From Bacteroidota bacterium (GTDB lineage Bacteria; Bacteroidota; Bacteroidia; NS11-12g; UBA955), in the NCBI GenBank assembly GCA_027488835.1, contig JAIYAW010000007.1, positions 124,001 to 188,000 on the forward strand: a stretch of 64,000 nucleotides of DNA. The letters are read 5' to 3'. Positions 28,178-38,036 of the stretch are shown here, piece by piece. Each line of letters starts with the position of its first letter. Position 1 is the first letter of the stretch. The position numbers were made by a program, and so were the translations under genes. The notes beneath the pieces are model-generated. The model was not told the origin of the DNA. It searched no databases and was given only the letters and a program-made list of their open reading frames with translations.

Positions 28178-29610
28178 CAAATAGAGACATTTCAAAATAC
28201 GAATACGCCTATTTTTTAGGCATTGGTGGAATTGGCATGAGTGCAATTTGCCGTTATTTCATTTCTATTGGAATCAAAGTGTTTGGATATGACAAAACAG
28301 AAAGTGTCTTAACCAAATCACTCATAAGTGAAGGTGCGCATATAACATTCATCGATTCAATTTCTAGCTTTCCTGAAGTTATTCACCAAAATATTACCAA
28401 AACTATTTTCATATTAACTCCTGCTGTTCCCGAAAAACATAGCCATTTGGTTTACCTTAAAGAAAACGACATCAACATATTCAAACGTGCTGAAGTTTTG
28501 GGTATGATATCAAATTCAATGTTCAGTATTTGTGTAGCTGGGACACATGGAAAAACCACAACTTCAACACTTATTGCCCATTTGTTTGAAAGTGCAAATA
28601 TCAATTATACAGCATTTTTAGGCGGTATTTCTGCAAATTACAATACAAACTACCTGAGAAAAACCAATGGTGAATCACTTGCAACCAATGGAAAGGAGAT
28701 TGTTGTATTAGAAGCCGATGAATTTGACCGCAGCTTTCATCAGCTCCAACCAGACCTCGCAATTATTACAGCAATAGATCCAGACCATTTAGACATTTAC
28801 GACACACACAGGGCGTTTGAAGATGCATTCAATCATTTTGCTAACTTGATTCGCACAAGCGAAAACGCAACCAACTCAGTAAAAAGTGGCCAACTCATTA
28901 TTGAAGAAAAATTAACCCTTGAGCTTATCCATAACATTGGGGTAAATTCATACGGGAATAGCCCACTTTCAAAATATTCTTGCCAGAACATACATATTGA
29001 AAACGGTAAATTTCATTTTGATTTTTATGAGGGACAATCATTCGTTTCAAATTTTGTTTGTGGCTTACCAGGATTTCACAACGTTAGCAATGCAACCGCG
29101 GCATTGGCAATATGCTATGGAATGTTAGATATGGATATTGAAAAATTAAAATTAGGCATTGCAACTTATAAAGGCGCAAAACGCAGATTTGAATATGTGG
29201 TTGACAATGCAGATTTTGTGGTTATTGACGATTATGCCCATCACCCCGAAGAACTAAATGCAATTATTGGTTCGGTAAAATCCCTTTATCCCTCAAAAAA
29301 GATAACGGGAATTTTTCAGCCACATCTATTTTCAAGAACAAAAGATTTTGTAGAAGGATTTGCGGATAGCTTATCAAAACTAGATGAACTATGGTTGATG
29401 GAGATCTATCCGGCAAGAGAAGAACCAATACCAAATATAGATTCAACATGGTTGCTTGAAAAAGTGAATTTAGCACAAAAATCACTTGTAACCCCAGACT
29501 CAATTTTAGAAAAATTGAAGATCAACAAACCAGAAGTTCTTTTGATTTTGGGAGCTGGAGATATTGACAGAATTGTTTCACCAATAGGTAAATTGTATGC
29601 AGAAATTTAA
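28174..29610 (+). CDS. murC: UDP-N-acetylmuramate:L-alanine ligase
   Basis: A 478-residue Mur ligase adding L-alanine, the first committed peptide step. The N-terminal dinucleotide fold is FLGIGGIGMSAIC (14-26); the ATP site is GTHGKTTT (123-130), and later motifs include EADEFDRSFHQL and DDYAHHPEELNA. It starts inside murG (ATGA overlap) and its end overlaps ftsQ by 14 bases. Confidence 0.97.
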   Translation: MTNRDISKYEYAYFLGIGGIGMSAICRYFISIGIKVFGYDKTESVLTKSLISEGAHITFIDSISSFPEVIHQNITKTIFILTPAVPEKHSHLVYLKENDINIFKRAEVLGMISNSMFSICVAGTHGKTTTSTLIAHLFESANINYTAFLGGISANYNTNYLRKTNGESLATNGKEIVVLEADEFDRSFHQLQPDLAIITAIDPDHLDIYDTHRAFEDAFNHFANLIRTSENATNSVKSGQLIIEEKLTLELIHNIGVNSYGNSPLSKYSCQNIHIENGKFHFDFYEGQSFVSNFVCGLPGFHNVSNATAALAICYGMLDMDIEKLKLGIATYKGAKRRFEYVVDNADFVVIDDYAHHPEELNAIIGSVKSLYPSKKITGIFQPHLFSRTKDFVEGFADSLSKLDELWLMEIYPAREEPIPNIDSTWLLEKVNLAQKSLVTPDSILEKLKINKPEVLLILGAGDIDRIVSPIGKLYAEI

Positions 29611-30430
29611 AATTGCTTTGAATAAACGCCAATCGATGGTTACCATCATCTTGGTATTGTTGGTATTATTGGTTTTTTTATGGAGTAAACTAAACTTCAC
29701 CGGCAAAAACAGAATCATTTCTGGTATTACTATTCAAATTGAAGCAGATTCAAGTGCAGTTTTTATCAATGAACAAGAAATAACCAATTTTATTCAAGAT
29801 AAAGTTGGCAGTCCCATAGGTAAATCTGCCTCAGAAATATCTTTAACCAAAATAGAGAATACATTAAATACATCCCCGTATATTGAAAAATCAACTGCGT
29901 ATATCGGATTTGACGGGGTATTAAAAATAAAAGTTAAAGAGCGCAAACCAATCATAAAAATTGTAACACTGATTGGGGAAGAGTTTTACTTAGATAGTTT
30001 GGGATATCAAATTCCCGAGAAAGAGAATATCCAACCTGATGTAATTATTGCAAGTGGAAAAATCAACATCAAACACAAGGCTGGATTTATATCAAAAATT
30101 CCAATTGCAAATGAAATTCTTGAATTAGGCAAATTTTTATATTACAACAAATTCTGGGACCTCCAATTTGAACAATGCTATGTCGATAACTATAACCGCC
30201 TTTTATTGATTCCTAGGGTAGGAAGTCATAGCATTGTGATAGACAACACTCATGACATGAACAGAAAGTTCGAAAACCTACGTCTTTTCTACAAGAAAGG
30301 TCTCCAAACAGTGGGTTGGAACAAGTACGTTCAAATAGATCTTTCTATCAACAATCAGGTGATTGGAAGAATGAGTGAAGTCGAAATAGAACACGCAACA
30401 ACCAAAACTGTCCAAAAAGCAAAACACTAG
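29597..30430 (+). CDS. ftsQ: cell-division protein FtsQ/DivIB
   Basis: A 277-residue bitopic protein: a short cytoplasmic start, one membrane span (about 14-31, VTIILVLLVLLVFLWS), then a POTRA-like domain (about 42-115) and a beta-rich region ending near residue 255. The sequence is poorly conserved but position between murC and ftsA, size and topology fit FtsQ. It would link FtsL and the septal synthases in the periplasm. Confidence 0.85.
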   Translation: MQKFKIALNKRQSMVTIILVLLVLLVFLWSKLNFTGKNRIISGITIQIEADSSAVFINEQEITNFIQDKVGSPIGKSASEISLTKIENTLNTSPYIEKSTAYIGFDGVLKIKVKERKPIIKIVTLIGEEFYLDSLGYQIPEKENIQPDVIIASGKINIKHKAGFISKIPIANEILELGKFLYYNKFWDLQFEQCYVDNYNRLLLIPRVGSHSIVIDNTHDMNRKFENLRLFYKKGLQTVGWNKYVQIDLSINNQVIGRMSEVEIEHATTKTVQKAKH

Positions 30431-30447
30431 TATATTTCATCCACATT

Positions 30448-31818
30448 ATGTCACAAAGTAACAATTTTATCGTAGGGTTAGACATCGGAACAACCAAAAT
30501 TTGCGCCATCGTAGGCCAGTTGGCCGAAAATGGCAAATTCAATATCTTGGGAATGGGCAAAGCTGCCAGCCAAGGCGGAGTTTCAAGAGGAATGGTAGCC
30601 AACGTAAGCAAAGCGGTTATCGCCATTGAAGAGGCCATTAAAGATGCAGAAAAGCATAGCCAAGTAAACATTAAAACTGTTTATGTAGGTATCGCTGGAC
30701 ACCATATTAAAAGCTTACAACACAGAGGAACTTTATCTCGCCGACATGGAGATGAAGAAATTGAACAATCTGAATTGGATAAATTAGAAAATGAAATGCA
30801 AAATTTGGCGCTTACGCCAGGTTTGGAGATTTTGCATGTTTTGCCACAAGATTATAAAATTGATGGAGAAGATGGCATTCGCGACCCAGTTGGAAGAATT
30901 GGAGTGCGCTTAGAATGCAATTATCATATCATTACAGGTGAAACAGCCGCGGCAAAAACTATTTTCAAAGCGGTTTCTAAAGCTGGACTAAAAGTTGCAG
31001 ATTTAATGGTTGAGCCGGTTGCTTCTGCCAGAGCAGTACTTTCTGATGCTGAATTAGAAGCAGGAGTTGCCTTGGTTGACATTGGAGGAGGTACAACAGA
31101 TATTTGCATTTTTGAAAATGGATTTATTTCACATACCGCAATTATTCCGATTGGGGGAGATAGAATTACACGCGATTTACAGGAAGCATTCGGAATTCTG
31201 AAAGAACAAGCAGAAGATGTAAAAGTAAAATACGGAAGCTGCTACCCAACCGAGAATATGAAAAATGAAGTGGTTGTAATTCCTGGTTTACCCGGACGCT
31301 TATCCAAAGAAATTTCTGTTTTCGCAATTTCACAAGTAATTCGAGCAAGGATGGAAGACATTATTCAAAAAGTTGATTTTGAAATTCAAGTTTCAGGAAT
31401 TCATCATAAACTAAGCGGTGGTGTTGTTTTAACAGGTGGCGGTTCTTCAATGAAAGATGTTAGTCAGCTTTTCAATTACCAACTTGGATTGGAAGTTCAC
31501 TTGGGAAGTCCTGGACAACATTTAGGAAAAGGTTTAATTGATGAGGTGAGAAACCCAATGTATTCTACAGCCATTGGATTGGTAATGATGGGATTTGATT
31601 CATCAGAAAAAGTGGGTACAGAGTTCGAACCTAATGTAAAAATCAACAAAACTGAAATCCCTCAAAACAAAGAAGTTGAACAAGAACCAGTACCAACTGA
31701 ACCTATTCCAGAAAAATCAAAGTTATCAGGGAAAAAAATATTTGGTACATACGGTAATATATGGGGAGACTTTACCAACTGGCTCTCAGAAGGTAAAGAC
31801 GACTTTAAAGAAAACTAA
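30448..31818 (+). CDS. ftsA: cell-division actin homologue FtsA
   Basis: A 456-residue actin-fold ATPase that tethers FtsZ to the membrane. Phosphate-binding loops are IVGLDIGTTKICAIVG near the start and ALVDIGGGTTDICIFEN around residue 210, with the adenosine motif LTGGGSSMKD near 330. The C-terminal amphipathic membrane-targeting helix is probably within the last 20 residues (WGDFTNWLSEGKDDF), after a proline- and glutamate-rich linker. It sits directly before ftsZ, with 15 bases between. Confidence 0.96.
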   Translation: MSQSNNFIVGLDIGTTKICAIVGQLAENGKFNILGMGKAASQGGVSRGMVANVSKAVIAIEEAIKDAEKHSQVNIKTVYVGIAGHHIKSLQHRGTLSRRHGDEEIEQSELDKLENEMQNLALTPGLEILHVLPQDYKIDGEDGIRDPVGRIGVRLECNYHIITGETAAAKTIFKAVSKAGLKVADLMVEPVASARAVLSDAELEAGVALVDIGGGTTDICIFENGFISHTAIIPIGGDRITRDLQEAFGILKEQAEDVKVKYGSCYPTENMKNEVVVIPGLPGRLSKEISVFAISQVIRARMEDIIQKVDFEIQVSGIHHKLSGGVVLTGGGSSMKDVSQLFNYQLGLEVHLGSPGQHLGKGLIDEVRNPMYSTAIGLVMMGFDSSEKVGTEFEPNVKINKTEIPQNKEVEQEPVPTEPIPEKSKLSGKKIFGTYGNIWGDFTNWLSEGKDDFKEN

Positions 31819-31833
31819 ACACACACGAACAGA

Positions 31834-33282
31834 ATGACAAATAACATGAATTTTCAACCGGACTTTAATAAGCCTCAGGCTAATTTGATTAAAGTTATTG
31901 GTGTAGGTGGAGGCGGCAGCAATGCCGTGAACCACATGTTTAAGCATGGAATTGAAGGTGTAGACTTTTACATCTGTAATACCGATATACAAGCGCTTCG
32001 AAATAGCAGCGTTCCACACAGATACCAACTTGGAGAAACAGGCCTTGGTGCAGGATCTTTGCCAGAAATTGGCGAATTGGCTGCGGTGGAAAGTGCAAGC
32101 CAAATTGAAGATCTTTTAAAGGATGGAACCAGAATGGTATTTATCACCGCAGGAATGGGTGGTGGAACCGGAACTGGTGCGGCTCCAGTTATAGCTAAAA
32201 TTGCCCGCGATTTAGGCATATTAACAGTTGGAATTGTTACCATGCCTTTTGTAGATGAAGGACCAAAAAGAAACAAACAAGCCCAAGAAGGACTCAATAA
32301 ACTCCGACCTAATGTAGATGCGTTGCTTACCATTTGCAATGACCGCATAGTTGATATGTATGAAGATTTAACAATTACTGAAGCTTTTTCAGAAGCTGAT
32401 GAAATTCTCTGTACAGCAGCGAAAGGAATTGCAGAAATTATATTCAAACCAGGACTAATCAACGTTGATTTTATGGATGTGAAAACAGCCATGGAAAACA
32501 GCGGACATGCCTTAATGGGCACTGGAATAGCAAATGGCATAGATCGTGCGATTGAAGCCTCTAAGAAGGCATTAAATAGTCCATTGTTAGATAACACAAC
32601 AATTGATGGTGCGAGTCATTTGCTAATTAATTTAACTTATGGTACCAATCAGCCAACTATGAAGGAAACGAGGGTAATTACCAGTTACCTTCAAGAACAG
32701 GCTGGCAATGAAGCACACCTTAAAATGGGGGTAACCCACGATGATAATTTAGGCGACAATTTATCTGTCACCGTAATTGCAACTGGTTTTCACGGCAATA
32801 AAAAAACCTATGTATTAAACGAAATTCAAGCGCAAACAATTGTTCAAACAACTGAAATTCCTCAAAAGATTCAAATTGAAACAATTGTAGATAACAATAC
32901 TTACGTAAATATCCCTAATCATGTGCAGCCAATTGAACCCATTGGACAACAGCCAACTTTCAATCCAGCGCCTGTGCATGCGCCAACAGTAACCGATATT
33001 TTTAATTCGAATCCAGTTCCTCAAGAGCAACCCGTTTCTCAAGTATCTATGCCAAATAATTATGGCCAACAACCTCGTCATGAAGTTCATCGTCATGAAA
33101 GAGAATCACTGCTAACCGATGAAAATATTCCTTCATATATTACCAAAAATATACCTTTACATCAAGCACCTCCCAGTACTGATGCAAATGTATCGAAATA
33201 CTCATTAAATGCAGATACGTCAAATGATGATCGTGATTTCACAATTCGTCCTAACAGGCATCTGCATGATAATGTAGATTAA
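31834..33282 (+). CDS. ftsZ: cell-division tubulin homologue FtsZ
   Basis: A 482-residue GTPase forming the Z ring. The nucleotide-binding loop is GVGGGGSNAVNHM, the tubulin signature GGGTGTG is at 109-115, and the T7 catalytic loop is GLINVDFMDVKTAM. After the core (to about 325) comes a long Pro/Gln/Val-rich linker, then IPSYITKNIP and a terminal HLHDNVD. A C-terminal LHDNVD is the usual Bacteroidota ending and probably binds FtsA. Last gene of the dcw cluster; a terminator follows. Confidence 0.97.
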   Translation: MTNNMNFQPDFNKPQANLIKVIGVGGGGSNAVNHMFKHGIEGVDFYICNTDIQALRNSSVPHRYQLGETGLGAGSLPEIGELAAVESASQIEDLLKDGTRMVFITAGMGGGTGTGAAPVIAKIARDLGILTVGIVTMPFVDEGPKRNKQAQEGLNKLRPNVDALLTICNDRIVDMYEDLTITEAFSEADEILCTAAKGIAEIIFKPGLINVDFMDVKTAMENSGHALMGTGIANGIDRAIEASKKALNSPLLDNTTIDGASHLLINLTYGTNQPTMKETRVITSYLQEQAGNEAHLKMGVTHDDNLGDNLSVTVIATGFHGNKKTYVLNEIQAQTIVQTTEIPQKIQIETIVDNNTYVNIPNHVQPIEPIGQQPTFNPAPVHAPTVTDIFNSNPVPQEQPVSQVSMPNNYGQQPRHEVHRHERESLLTDENIPSYITKNIPLHQAPPSTDANVSKYSLNADTSNDDRDFTIRPNRHLHDNVD

Positions 33283-33309
33283 ATAGTTGTCTAACGTTGT
33301 TTGTGTTAA

Positions 33310-33339
33310 AATGGTCGCTCTAGGGCGACTATTTTTTTT
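33310..33339 (+). terminator. terminator after ftsZ
   Basis: A stem of AATGGTCGC (33310-33318) with GCGACTATT (33325-33333), nine pairs including one G-T, has a six-base loop and runs into a tract of T. It closes the dcw transcript 28 bases after the ftsZ stop and lies just before the end of the convergent glycosyltransferase gene. Confidence 0.8.
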
Positions 33340-33342
33340 ATT

Positions 33343-34614
33343 TTACTTTTGCGAGTAAAACTCCAAATATTGATTGGCAACCAAGTCAGATGCATAATGC
33401 GCTGTGGCAAATAAATTGCAGTTTTTGCAAATATTTTTTAAAGTTTCTTCATTGAGCGACAAATGCTTAGCAATAGAATTCGCTAAATTTGTAGAATCTA
33501 ATTTTTCAGCCAAATAACCCGTTTCGTTTTCTACTATCATTTCCGGAATACCACCTACAGCAAAAGCAGCTACAGGAATACCACAAGCCAAACTTTCCAT
33601 AATGGTGGTTGGTAAATTTTCTTCGTGAGAAGTAGTAACATACATACTGGAACTCCAATATGCTTTTCGCAAAATGGTTAAATCGGAAACAAATCCCAAA
33701 TGTACTGTAGAAACATCCAACTCTAATTCTATGGAACGGGAATCACCTATAACCAACACTTGAATTTCTTTACCTTGATTCTTTAGTAATTTACAAATCT
33801 CTTTAAACTCTTTAAATCCTTTGGCATGATTCGTTAAATTGGCAGCGGAAAACATGAGAGTGGGTAAATTTGAATTTAAACCAAAACCATTTAAGGCCTC
33901 TAATCTTTCGTTTGCATTTGCAGGTCTGAAATAATTCACATCTATAGGATTAGGAATCACCCTCATTTTCGATTTTTGATATTCATCTACTACCCCAGAT
34001 AAATTTGCACGTTCCAATAGCCAATGACTTGGCAAGGCAAATTTTATTTCACCATTTCCCCACACAAGATGCTTTTTAGCAAAGACAATTCTAGACAAAT
34101 CATTTTCACTTGGAAATTTTAAATATTGACAGTTTCCACAACCAATTGCATAGTTTTCACAGCCTCTTGGGTGATAACATCCCCCGGTAAAAGCCCACAT
34201 ATCGTGGCTTGTCCAAATAATTGTTTTATTGGTTTTAATTAATGCAGAAATTCCTTCCAAAGACAAAAAACCTTTATTTACCCAATGCAAATGAATGATA
34301 TCGGCATTCTGTATTTGAGGGATTTTCGTAATATCAATTCCAAAAGGAGCATGACTAAACGCAAATCGAATGGATTTGCTTTTTTCAAACCTTAAAAAAT
34401 CCAATTTTTCTAAGGCATGCATTGCAAATGCAATCTTACGTTTTAGCCAACTATTGGCCCATAGCAAATAATCGCCTGTTCGTCCCTCAAAAACAAGATG
34501 AACAGAATTTACTCCCGCTATTTTATTCAGTGATTCAGAAAGTCGCTGCGCTGCCACAAAGGCACCTCCAGCTGGAGACGCATTTAAATGAACTATTCGC
34601 AACGTTTTTGTCAT
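33343..34614 (-). CDS. GT4-family glycosyltransferase (WcaC-like)
   Basis: A 423-residue GT-B enzyme. The N-terminal RIVHLNASPAGGAFVAAQRL and WTSHDMWAFTGGCYHPRGCE, with a cysteine cluster CENYAIGCGNCQYL, match the colanic-acid-type GT4 enzymes. The C-terminal donor-binding half has the EX7E-like region ESLACGIPVAAFAVGGIPEMI (about 345-365). It should transfer a sugar from a nucleotide donor to a surface glycan; donor and acceptor are unknown. Its start overlaps the MFS gene stop by 4 bases, making it the last gene of a four-gene minus-strand operon. Confidence 0.88.
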   Translation of the reverse strand: MTKTLRIVHLNASPAGGAFVAAQRLSESLNKIAGVNSVHLVFEGRTGDYLLWANSWLKRKIAFAMHALEKLDFLRFEKSKSIRFAFSHAPFGIDITKIPQIQNADIIHLHWVNKGFLSLEGISALIKTNKTIIWTSHDMWAFTGGCYHPRGCENYAIGCGNCQYLKFPSENDLSRIVFAKKHLVWGNGEIKFALPSHWLLERANLSGVVDEYQKSKMRVIPNPIDVNYFRPANANERLEALNGFGLNSNLPTLMFSAANLTNHAKGFKEFKEICKLLKNQGKEIQVLVIGDSRSIELELDVSTVHLGFVSDLTILRKAYWSSSMYVTTSHEENLPTTIMESLACGIPVAAFAVGGIPEMIVENETGYLAEKLDSTNLANSIAKHLSLNEETLKNICKNCNLFATAHYASDLVANQYLEFYSQK

Positions 34615-35837
34615 GAATGAGTAACGCCGTGAGAAGTATTCTCAGCTTTCAATTTTTTAGACAATTTTAAGGCCAAGAAAAGCAGTCCGAACACGAGAGA
34701 TCCAGCTACAACGAAAGGTAATTCTTTTGAATTGGCATATAAATAAGAAGCAAACAAAGGCCCTACCACTCTAGATAATGATGACAAACTTTGCAATGAC
34801 CCGAGCATGGTTCCTTGTGCCTGCGGCGGAGTATTGATAGATACCAATGCATTTATTGATGTCATTAGAAGGCCATTTCCTACCGAAATCAATAAAATCG
34901 CAATTCCTTGATTTACATAAAACCATTCAAGATTTGGTGGCAAAGGAATCATAGCCAATCCAACACCTACCATTGGACAACCGATTAGCAACATTTTTTT
35001 AAGTCCTAATTTTTTTGAGAAAACGCCTATCAACAAACCTTGAACAACGGCACCTGTAATACCAATGGCACCAAATATTTGACCCACTTGCATTTCATTG
35101 AGGCCATATTTTTCTTTCCAAAGTACGCTGCCGTTTACTTGCATCATACTAAATGCCATAATGTAAATGAAGTTAATTAAAAATAGTTCACCTATTACTT
35201 CCATATCCCAAACCTGGAACATTCCCTTAAATGTGTCAGATGCTTTGCGTCTGTGTCCAGATCGATTGGTATTGCTTTCTGGTAAAAAAAGGAAAGCTAG
35301 AATAAAATTCAGCACACACAAAGCGGCGGTAAACATACCCACATAGTATAGTCCTCCTTTGCTAAATAAAAGCCCACCAATTGGAGGTCCAAACACAAAT
35401 CCAAGTCCAAAAGCGGCCCCAATGATACCCATTTTCTTGGCTCGTTCGGCGGGTTCAGTAATATCAGCAATATAGGCTTGTGCTGCAGAAATATTGGCAC
35501 TTCCAAATCCTGAAATTATTCGAGAAACGAGTAAAATCATAAAGTTGCCAGCAAACCCAAAGATGTAATACCCTACAGCATTTACCAAGATACTACCCAA
35601 AATAATAGGTCTTCTACCTATTCTATCTGATAGCGACCCAAATAATGGCGCAAACAAAAATTGAATGATTGAAAAGGCGGCAGCAATAATCCCAACGGCA
35701 TAATCCGGGTTAAAAGACAGGTGGCTAGAAATTGCCATTGATTTAGCCAAATTTGGCAAAATAGGAATCACAATTCCAAATCCTAGAAGGTCAATGAAAA
35801 TCGTTAAAAATAATGTGGCAATCCGTTTATCTTTCAT
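34611..35837 (-). CDS. MFS transporter, TetA-like drug exporter family
   Basis: A 408-residue protein with about twelve hydrophobic spans. Motif A of the major facilitator superfamily is GSLSDRIGRRPIIL (about 69-82), and IISGFGSANISAAQAYIADI resembles motif C-region sequence of the TetA/DHA1 group. The start MKDKRIATLFLTIFIDLLGFGI is typical of that group. It probably exports a small molecule by proton exchange; resistance to tetracycline should not be assumed. It overlaps the upstream conserved gene by 11 bases and the glycosyltransferase by 4. Confidence 0.85.
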   Translation of the reverse strand: MKDKRIATLFLTIFIDLLGFGIVIPILPNLAKSMAISSHLSFNPDYAVGIIAAAFSIIQFLFAPLFGSLSDRIGRRPIILGSILVNAVGYYIFGFAGNFMILLVSRIISGFGSANISAAQAYIADITEPAERAKKMGIIGAAFGLGFVFGPPIGGLLFSKGGLYYVGMFTAALCVLNFILAFLFLPESNTNRSGHRRKASDTFKGMFQVWDMEVIGELFLINFIYIMAFSMMQVNGSVLWKEKYGLNEMQVGQIFGAIGITGAVVQGLLIGVFSKKLGLKKMLLIGCPMVGVGLAMIPLPPNLEWFYVNQGIAILLISVGNGLLMTSINALVSINTPPQAQGTMLGSLQSLSSLSRVVGPLFASYLYANSKELPFVVAGSLVFGLLFLALKLSKKLKAENTSHGVTHS

Positions 35838-36315
35838 ACTGAGAATATCTTTCTAATTTTTGATTGATCCAACTTTCAGAAATTGGTATATATAATTGGT
35901 TTCTGGCTTGATCTAAAGTTTCCACCAATGTATTAATTACCAAACTCTCATTGGTCAATTCGCCAATTTTAAATTGCGAAATAGCTTGTTCTTGGGTAAT
36001 TACTTTTGAAGAATTACAAAATGGAATCCATAGCAACATTCTCTGAAAAAAATCGATATTGGTTTGGCTCAACAAGCGAAATACCTTGTCAATACTGCAA
36101 CCAGAAGGGGCCTCTTTCGATTCATCAACTGCAACAATAACAATACTTTCGTGCATAATTTCAAAACCAGCAGTTAGTTCCGAACCGTGTGATTTCCATT
36201 GTTCGGTGAAAGAACGCATTAGAAACGTAATATCATGGATTTCGTTTTCTGTCAACAGCCTATTGGCTGCAAATACCCAAACACGTGAAGACCCGGGTAA
36301 GTTAGAAATCAGCAT
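35827..36315 (-). CDS. conserved Bacteroidota protein of unknown function
   Basis: A 162-residue soluble protein with no signal peptide or membrane span. It has a compact alpha/beta look (VWVFAANRLLTENEIHDITF, then HESIVIVAVDES with a central beta strand, then GCSIDKVFRLLSQ). The GCSID turn with a conserved-looking cysteine is the most distinctive point. Homologues are sometimes labelled 'ABC transporter ATPase', but no Walker motif is present, so I reject that label. It starts 2 bases after the iron-sulfur gene and overlaps the MFS gene by 11, so it belongs to that operon. Confidence 0.65.
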   Translation of the reverse strand: MLISNLPGSSRVWVFAANRLLTENEIHDITFLMRSFTEQWKSHGSELTAGFEIMHESIVIVAVDESKEAPSGCSIDKVFRLLSQTNIDFFQRMLLWIPFCNSSKVITQEQAISQFKIGELTNESLVINTLVETLDQARNQLYIPISESWINQKLERYSQYER

Positions 36316-36317
36316 GA

Positions 36318-37094
36318 TTAATTATTTGCATTGAGTAACTCTGCAATATCCATTACTTGAATATCATTTTCTTTTTCAAAGTGTTTGGTTCCATCGCGCA
36401 TCATTGTCATGCAGAAGGGACAATTCACTGCAATAATTTCTGCACCTGTTTGAATTGCTTCCTCTACCCTTTCAATATTCACTTCTTTTTTACCATTTTC
36501 AGCTTCTTTAAACATTTGAGCACCACCAGCACCGCAACAAAACCCATTGGTTTTGCAACGTTTCATTTCAACCAGATCAGCATCAAGACGCTCCATTACC
36601 ATTCTTGGGGCTTCATAAATTCCATTTGCTCTACCTAAATAACAGCTGTCATGGTAAGTTATTTTTTTACCTTTGAAAGCACCTCCTTCAATAGACAATC
36701 TTCCACTATCTAACAATTCATTGATAAATTGAGTATGATGTACTACATCGTAATTACCACCTAAATTGGGATACTCATTTTTTAATGTGTTATAACAATG
36801 TGGACAAGCAGTTACAATTCTTTTCACACTGTAGCCATTGAGTATTTCAATATTCTGCATTGCTTGCATTTGAAATAGGAATTCATTTCCGGCTCGTTTT
36901 GCAGGATCACCTGTGCACCCTTCTTCTGCTCCCAAAATAGCAAAACTAACATTGGCTTTATTCAAAATTTCAGCAAAAGCTTTGCTCACTCTTTGTGCAC
37001 GCTCATCATAACTACCGGCACATCCCACCCAAAATAATATTTCTGGAGTTGTGCCTTCTTGAATATAAGATTGTAGGGTTTTAATTACTGCCAT
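36318..37094 (-). CDS. CCG-domain iron-sulfur oxidoreductase (heterodisulfide-reductase-like)
   Basis: A 258-residue protein with two CCG (cysteine-rich) domains. In the first, WVGCAGSYDERA and VTACPHCYNTLKNEYP are the cysteine clusters; in the second, YHDSCYLGR and NGFCCGAGGAQM, followed by VNCPFCMTMM. Such domains hold an unusual iron-sulfur cluster in subunits of heterodisulfide reductase, lactate (LutA) and glycerol-3-phosphate (GlpC) oxidoreductases. The N-terminal ferredoxin half found in GlpC is absent and no partner is encoded next to it, so the electron donor is unknown. I start at MAVIKTLQSYIQEG (ATG 37092-37094) rather than ten codons earlier. First gene of a four-gene operon. Confidence 0.82.
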   Translation of the reverse strand: MAVIKTLQSYIQEGTTPEILFWVGCAGSYDERAQRVSKAFAEILNKANVSFAILGAEEGCTGDPAKRAGNEFLFQMQAMQNIEILNGYSVKRIVTACPHCYNTLKNEYPNLGGNYDVVHHTQFINELLDSGRLSIEGGAFKGKKITYHDSCYLGRANGIYEAPRMVMERLDADLVEMKRCKTNGFCCGAGGAQMFKEAENGKKEVNIERVEEAIQTGAEIIAVNCPFCMTMMRDGTKHFEKENDIQVMDIAELLNANN

Positions 37095-37172
37095 AATTCT
37101 TGCAATTTCGTAAATAACATCCAACCTTCATAATCAATTTTCCCATATGTGTGGATAGTTTTAAAAATCCAT

Positions 37173-37198
37173 AAAAAAAGGCCCTTTGAGAGGCCTTT
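37173..37198 (-). terminator. terminator after the stress-protein-like gene
   Basis: AAAGGCC (37177-37183) pairs with GGCCTTT (37192-37198) around an eight-base loop. On the minus strand the stem is followed by a run of U from the complement of 37173-37179. It ends the gene at 37218-38018, 19 bases after its stop, and separates it from the iron-sulfur operon. Confidence 0.75.
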
Positions 37199-37217
37199 CT
37201 GAATTCGACAAAATTCT

Positions 37218-38018
37218 TTAATATCCAGATCCACCCAAACCAATTGGTTCACGGTATGGTACTACCAACAAAGGACAAGTAGCGTCTTCACAAATTGTTT
37301 GTATTGCGCTTACTCTTAACATTCCTTCGCTATTTCCCATTACAGTAATCCATTTACTGCGCAAATCCTTTGAATGATTTAAAATTGACTTAACAACTTC
37401 TGTTGTAACTCCTAAATCTACAACCTTTGTTCTCAACCCTTTCTCAACCATGTAATTGTTGCCTTGAATAGCATAAACATGGCTCATTTTTGCATCTTCA
37501 CCTTTGTCAGATTTTTTAACTTCCAATATGGTCACATTGGCATAAAATAATTTGGCCCAATGTGAAGCCGGTGAAAATTTCTGACGGGTTTCAGAACTAG
37601 AATCTACAGGAACTACCAAATCAATTGGCGTTTGCCATTTGGTATTTGGATTCAAGAAAAGCATATTACAATCAAGTTTATCAATTTTAGCGCTCATACC
37701 TCCACCAAGAAGTCCAGCTTTGGCAGGAGAAGCTCCAATAACAATAAGAGTTGCTTTCAACTTTTCAACAGCACTAGAAAGTCCTTTCCAAAAATTACCA
37801 GGAAAATTTGAAATTTCTAATTGAACACCATGCTTCAACTTAAAACTCTTTACTACATCCTCTTCACTACCGCTTTCTAATGAAGCAGATTCCTCGGTCA
37901 AAATGTAGTGTAACGTAGAGTTGCTTTTACGTGCAATAGCAACAGCGGCCTGTAAAGTTTCCTCTGAATTAACAGTTTTGTCGAATGAAAATAAAATTTT
38001 TGTAGTAGTTTTATCCAT
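37218..38018 (-). CDS. universal-stress-protein-like tandem-domain protein
   Basis: A 266-residue cytoplasmic protein. The first half opens with KILFSFDKTVNSEETLQAAV and ends a domain with ATLIVIGASPAKAGLLGGGM; the second opens PIDLVVPVDSSSETRQKFSP and ends CPLLVVPYREP. Strand-start, long helix, and 'hVhGxxxxxG' followed by 'CPhLhVP' is the layout of two UspA domains, though the classical ATP-binding residues are only partly kept. Role is probably in stress or starvation response. It stands alone, with its own promoter and terminator. Confidence 0.6.
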   Translation of the reverse strand: MDKTTTKILFSFDKTVNSEETLQAAVAIARKSNSTLHYILTEESASLESGSEEDVVKSFKLKHGVQLEISNFPGNFWKGLSSAVEKLKATLIVIGASPAKAGLLGGGMSAKIDKLDCNMLFLNPNTKWQTPIDLVVPVDSSSETRQKFSPASHWAKLFYANVTILEVKKSDKGEDAKMSHVYAIQGNNYMVEKGLRTKVVDLGVTTEVVKSILNHSKDLRSKWITVMGNSEGMLRVSAIQTICEDATCPLLVVPYREPIGLGGSGY

Positions 38019-38036
38019 AGGCTATTTAATTTGTAA

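Noticed and set aside
31968-32597. Long open frame (209 codons) antisense to ftsZ
   Set aside because: Lies wholly inside a strongly conserved gene; composition is that of a shadow frame with no start signal or domain.
35827-36315. Annotating the conserved 162-residue protein as an ABC transporter ATPase
   Set aside because: No Walker A, signature or Walker B motif is present; that label for the family appears to be a carried-over error.
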